DNA from: Chimonanthus salicifolius
Lineage: Eukaryota; Streptophyta; Magnoliopsida; Laurales; Calycanthaceae
Assembly (NCBI GenBank): GCA_013350335.1
Contig: CM023535.1
Location: forward strand, 40,298,069-40,362,068
Length of the DNA: 64,000 nt
Direction of reading: 5' to 3'
Positions 62,160-64,000 of this stretch are shown piece by piece. How positions within the stretch are numbered: the stretch's first letter is position 1; each line of letters begins with the position of its first letter. A program made the position numbers and the translations under genes. Below the pieces are notes generated by a model. That model was not told where the DNA came from. It was given only the letters and a program-made list of their open reading frames with translations, and ran no database searches.

Positions 62160-62715
62160 AAAGATCTGACACAAAGCCAGTCGACTGAATCCTATGATTC
62201 AGTCGACTGAAAGTGTGTTGGCCGAGCACACAAAGGATTTGGTTGTATTTCAGCAGACTGAATCTTGTCATTTAGTCGACTGAAAGTGTGCTGGCCAAGC
62301 ACACAAAGGATCTAACACAAAGTCAGCCAACTAAATCTGTGATTCAGTCAACTGAAAGTGTACTGGCCGAGCACACAAAGGGTCTGACACAAAGTCAGCC
62401 GATTGAATCTGTGATTCAGTTGACTGAAAGTGTACTGACCAAGCACACAAAGGATCTAACCCAAAGTCAGCTGACTGAATCTGTGATTCAGTCGACTGAA
62501 AGTATACTGGCCAAGCATGTATAATATCTGGTTGTATTTCAGCCGACTGAATCTGTGATTCAGTCGACTGAAAGTATAATGGTCAAGCATGTATAATATC
62601 TGGCTGTATTTCAGCCGACTAAATCTTATGATTCAGTCGACTGAAAGTTTACGGGTCCAACAGAGATGGATCTGGTTGTGTTTCAGCTAACTGAATTTCA
62701 GATTCAGTCGACGGA
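62160..62715. repeat. A-family hairpin array in A3
   Basis: Eight to nine units of about 60-70 bp with the TTCAGTCGACTGAA hairpin followed by AGTGTACTGGCCGAGCACA or a variant. The first five units are closely alike and match 15060-15370 in A1. Confidence 0.88.
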
Positions 62716-62914
62716 ATTAAAAAGTTTTATTCTGGATTATCCTCCAGAGCCTCTTGTAAGATGGAAGGGGTGATGAAATTAAAATGGAAGATCAAACTAA
62801 TATGTATGTTTGAATTTGATGAGGTAAAGAGGTTCGCAAAGAAATTTGTGATTCGTCTCACGCGATCGTTAGCGTTATCCTTGCAAAACAAGAAAGGATA
62901 GTATATCGAACATT

Positions 62915-62929
62915 GGTAGGATTCCGACC
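62915..62929. promoter_or_regulatory. Conserved LTR palindrome (A3)
   Basis: GGTAGGATTCCGACC, one change. Confidence 0.6.
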
Positions 62930-63430
62930 TCATTGAGAATACTATAGAGTATATTATGACACTTATTTTATTCAAAATATGATGAAATGCATTAGGCTAA
63001 ATAAATTGTATATGATTATGAGCTCATTTTTCAATGATATTATGTATTTTTAAATGAAATGGCATTCTTGCATACATTACCTCATACATGGCATGGGAGG
63101 GAACACATGTGACCAGCAAGCCAAGTTCTGAATGGTTCGGACATAACTTCGCTTGAGATTAGCTTGTATGAAGCTATATGAACTGTTGAGATTTGGCCGC
63201 GTTCCGGTTGATAGAAAAGTATGACGTAATTGGGCCAAAGAGCTCCTAAGTAGTCAGTCCCGAAACCCTGCGCAGGGGGAGGAGATTACACTCCATCGGT
63301 AATCCCGATTAATGTGTGGATGGGTATACAGTGCCCTGGTGGTTGCCGCCTCAAACACTGTGGACATAATTGGCCAAGGAAACCATTGATTGATTTATTA
63401 TGTGATTGAGTATGGACATTTGGTGGGATA

Positions 63431-64000
63431 TCTGTAGGATCGGCCAATGTATGGTTGAATCATATTATTTTTATGATTAAGATATGTGTATGAACCATGC
63501 ACAAGGATGGAAGGATTGAGCCAAAGAGAACCATAGGGTTCGGCCATGTGTATGGCCGAACCCCATGGACCATTTTATGGGATAAATGAACTCTTAAATG
63601 GGTATTTGGATTAAGGAATCATATATGCTTATCTTTGGACTTATTGATAAGTAAATAATCAGCAATTATATATGATAGAAAAAGGGACAAAATCAGTATG
63701 GTGAGATTCGGCCATGTAGTATAGCCGAACCCCACTAATGGTTATTTGGTAGACCTAGTGGCTAACTTGTAATTTGATTGGTTAAAATCAAAATGAAGAT
63801 TTATGTATGAAATGTGTAAAAGGATCAAAAACAAAGTGGTGAGGTTCGGCCATGTTGTATGGTCGAACCCCACTAAAGTGGATTGGTCATATGGACTTTA
63901 ACTATGAAGCAAAGATTAAGCATTGATGGGTCCAATGGCAAAACAGTAAATACAAGTCAAATGGTAAATATGAAGGGATTGATCAAAGGACTTGAAAAGA
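63431..64000 (+). mobile_element. B-type LTR body fragment with hairpins
   Basis: From about 63440 the sequence follows the B body (compare 63528-63570 with 56277-56320). Hairpins lie at 63446 (decayed), 63537, 63706 and 63841. The B start and leader are absent, so this is a 5'-truncated piece joined to A3. It continues past the window edge. Confidence 0.7.

Larger units (their letters stand above)
49491..63430 (+). mobile_element. A3: A-family LTR split by C3 and B
   Basis: The LTR proper is 49491-50071, 53889-54457 and about 62060-63430. It starts TGTAACACCTTGGATTTTCC. The second piece has a leader with CTTCTCTTGAACAAGAG, a donor-like AATGTATGT, and one GGCCATGGTGTGGCCGAACC hairpin at 54264. 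The third piece holds the A-family hairpin array, the conserved palindrome and sequence matching A1. At about 63430 it jumps into a B-type body. Confidence 0.75.

Overview
This is repeat-dominated nuclear DNA of a flowering plant with a retrotransposon-rich, probably large, genome. I found no intact host protein gene, tRNA or rRNA. The plant assignment rests on Athila-type Ty3/gypsy sequence (an Asp-tRNA type primer site and a characteristic pol), a degenerate chromovirus-like gag with a Met-tRNA primer site, and many 3-4 kb solo-LTR-like elements. All protein-coding traces are broken retrotransposon genes. No species can be named.

Layout. 1-2887 is AT-rich and unassigned. A Met-type primer site (2888-2904) and an LTR-like stretch (2906 to about 4197) read leftward. 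A leftward Athila-like element follows (4198 to about 13292): 3' LTR, polypurine tract, long non-coding 3' region, decayed integrase, a small inverted block, RNase H, reverse transcriptase and protease remnant. From 13293 to 35683 lies a nest of LTRs: an E-family LTR holds A-family and C-family LTRs, which hold further LTRs, up to four levels deep. 35684-42857 is older sequence: part of another LTR, a foldback element, and a wrecked Ty3/gypsy element with a partial gag. A second Athila-like element, rightward, begins at 42858 (5' LTR, primer site at 45389). It is interrupted at 46477 by a second nest (E3, A3, C3, B and C4) that runs to the window end.

The large LTRs are named A, B, C and E here for convenience. 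They start TGTAAC or TGTAAT and end TTACA. Three C copies have perfect 5-bp target duplications (AAGGT, TAGAC, GACGG). None has an internal region attached, so they look like solo LTRs or complete non-coding elements. Families A, B and C share one plan: a 5' part with palindromes, a pyrimidine-rich leader ending in a GTAAGT-like splice donor, an array of short perfect hairpins, a conserved 15-bp palindrome (GGTAGGATTCCTACC), a small tandem-repeat block, and a conserved 3' block.

The most unusual signal is the hairpin arrays. B and C carry about 30 copies of GGTTCGGCCAT, a 3-6 nt loop, then ATGGCCGAACC. A carries a different array at the corresponding place, built on TTCAGTCGACTGAA. Comparison of C1, C3 and C4 shows single hairpins cleanly present or absent at matching sites, so the hairpins behave as discrete units.
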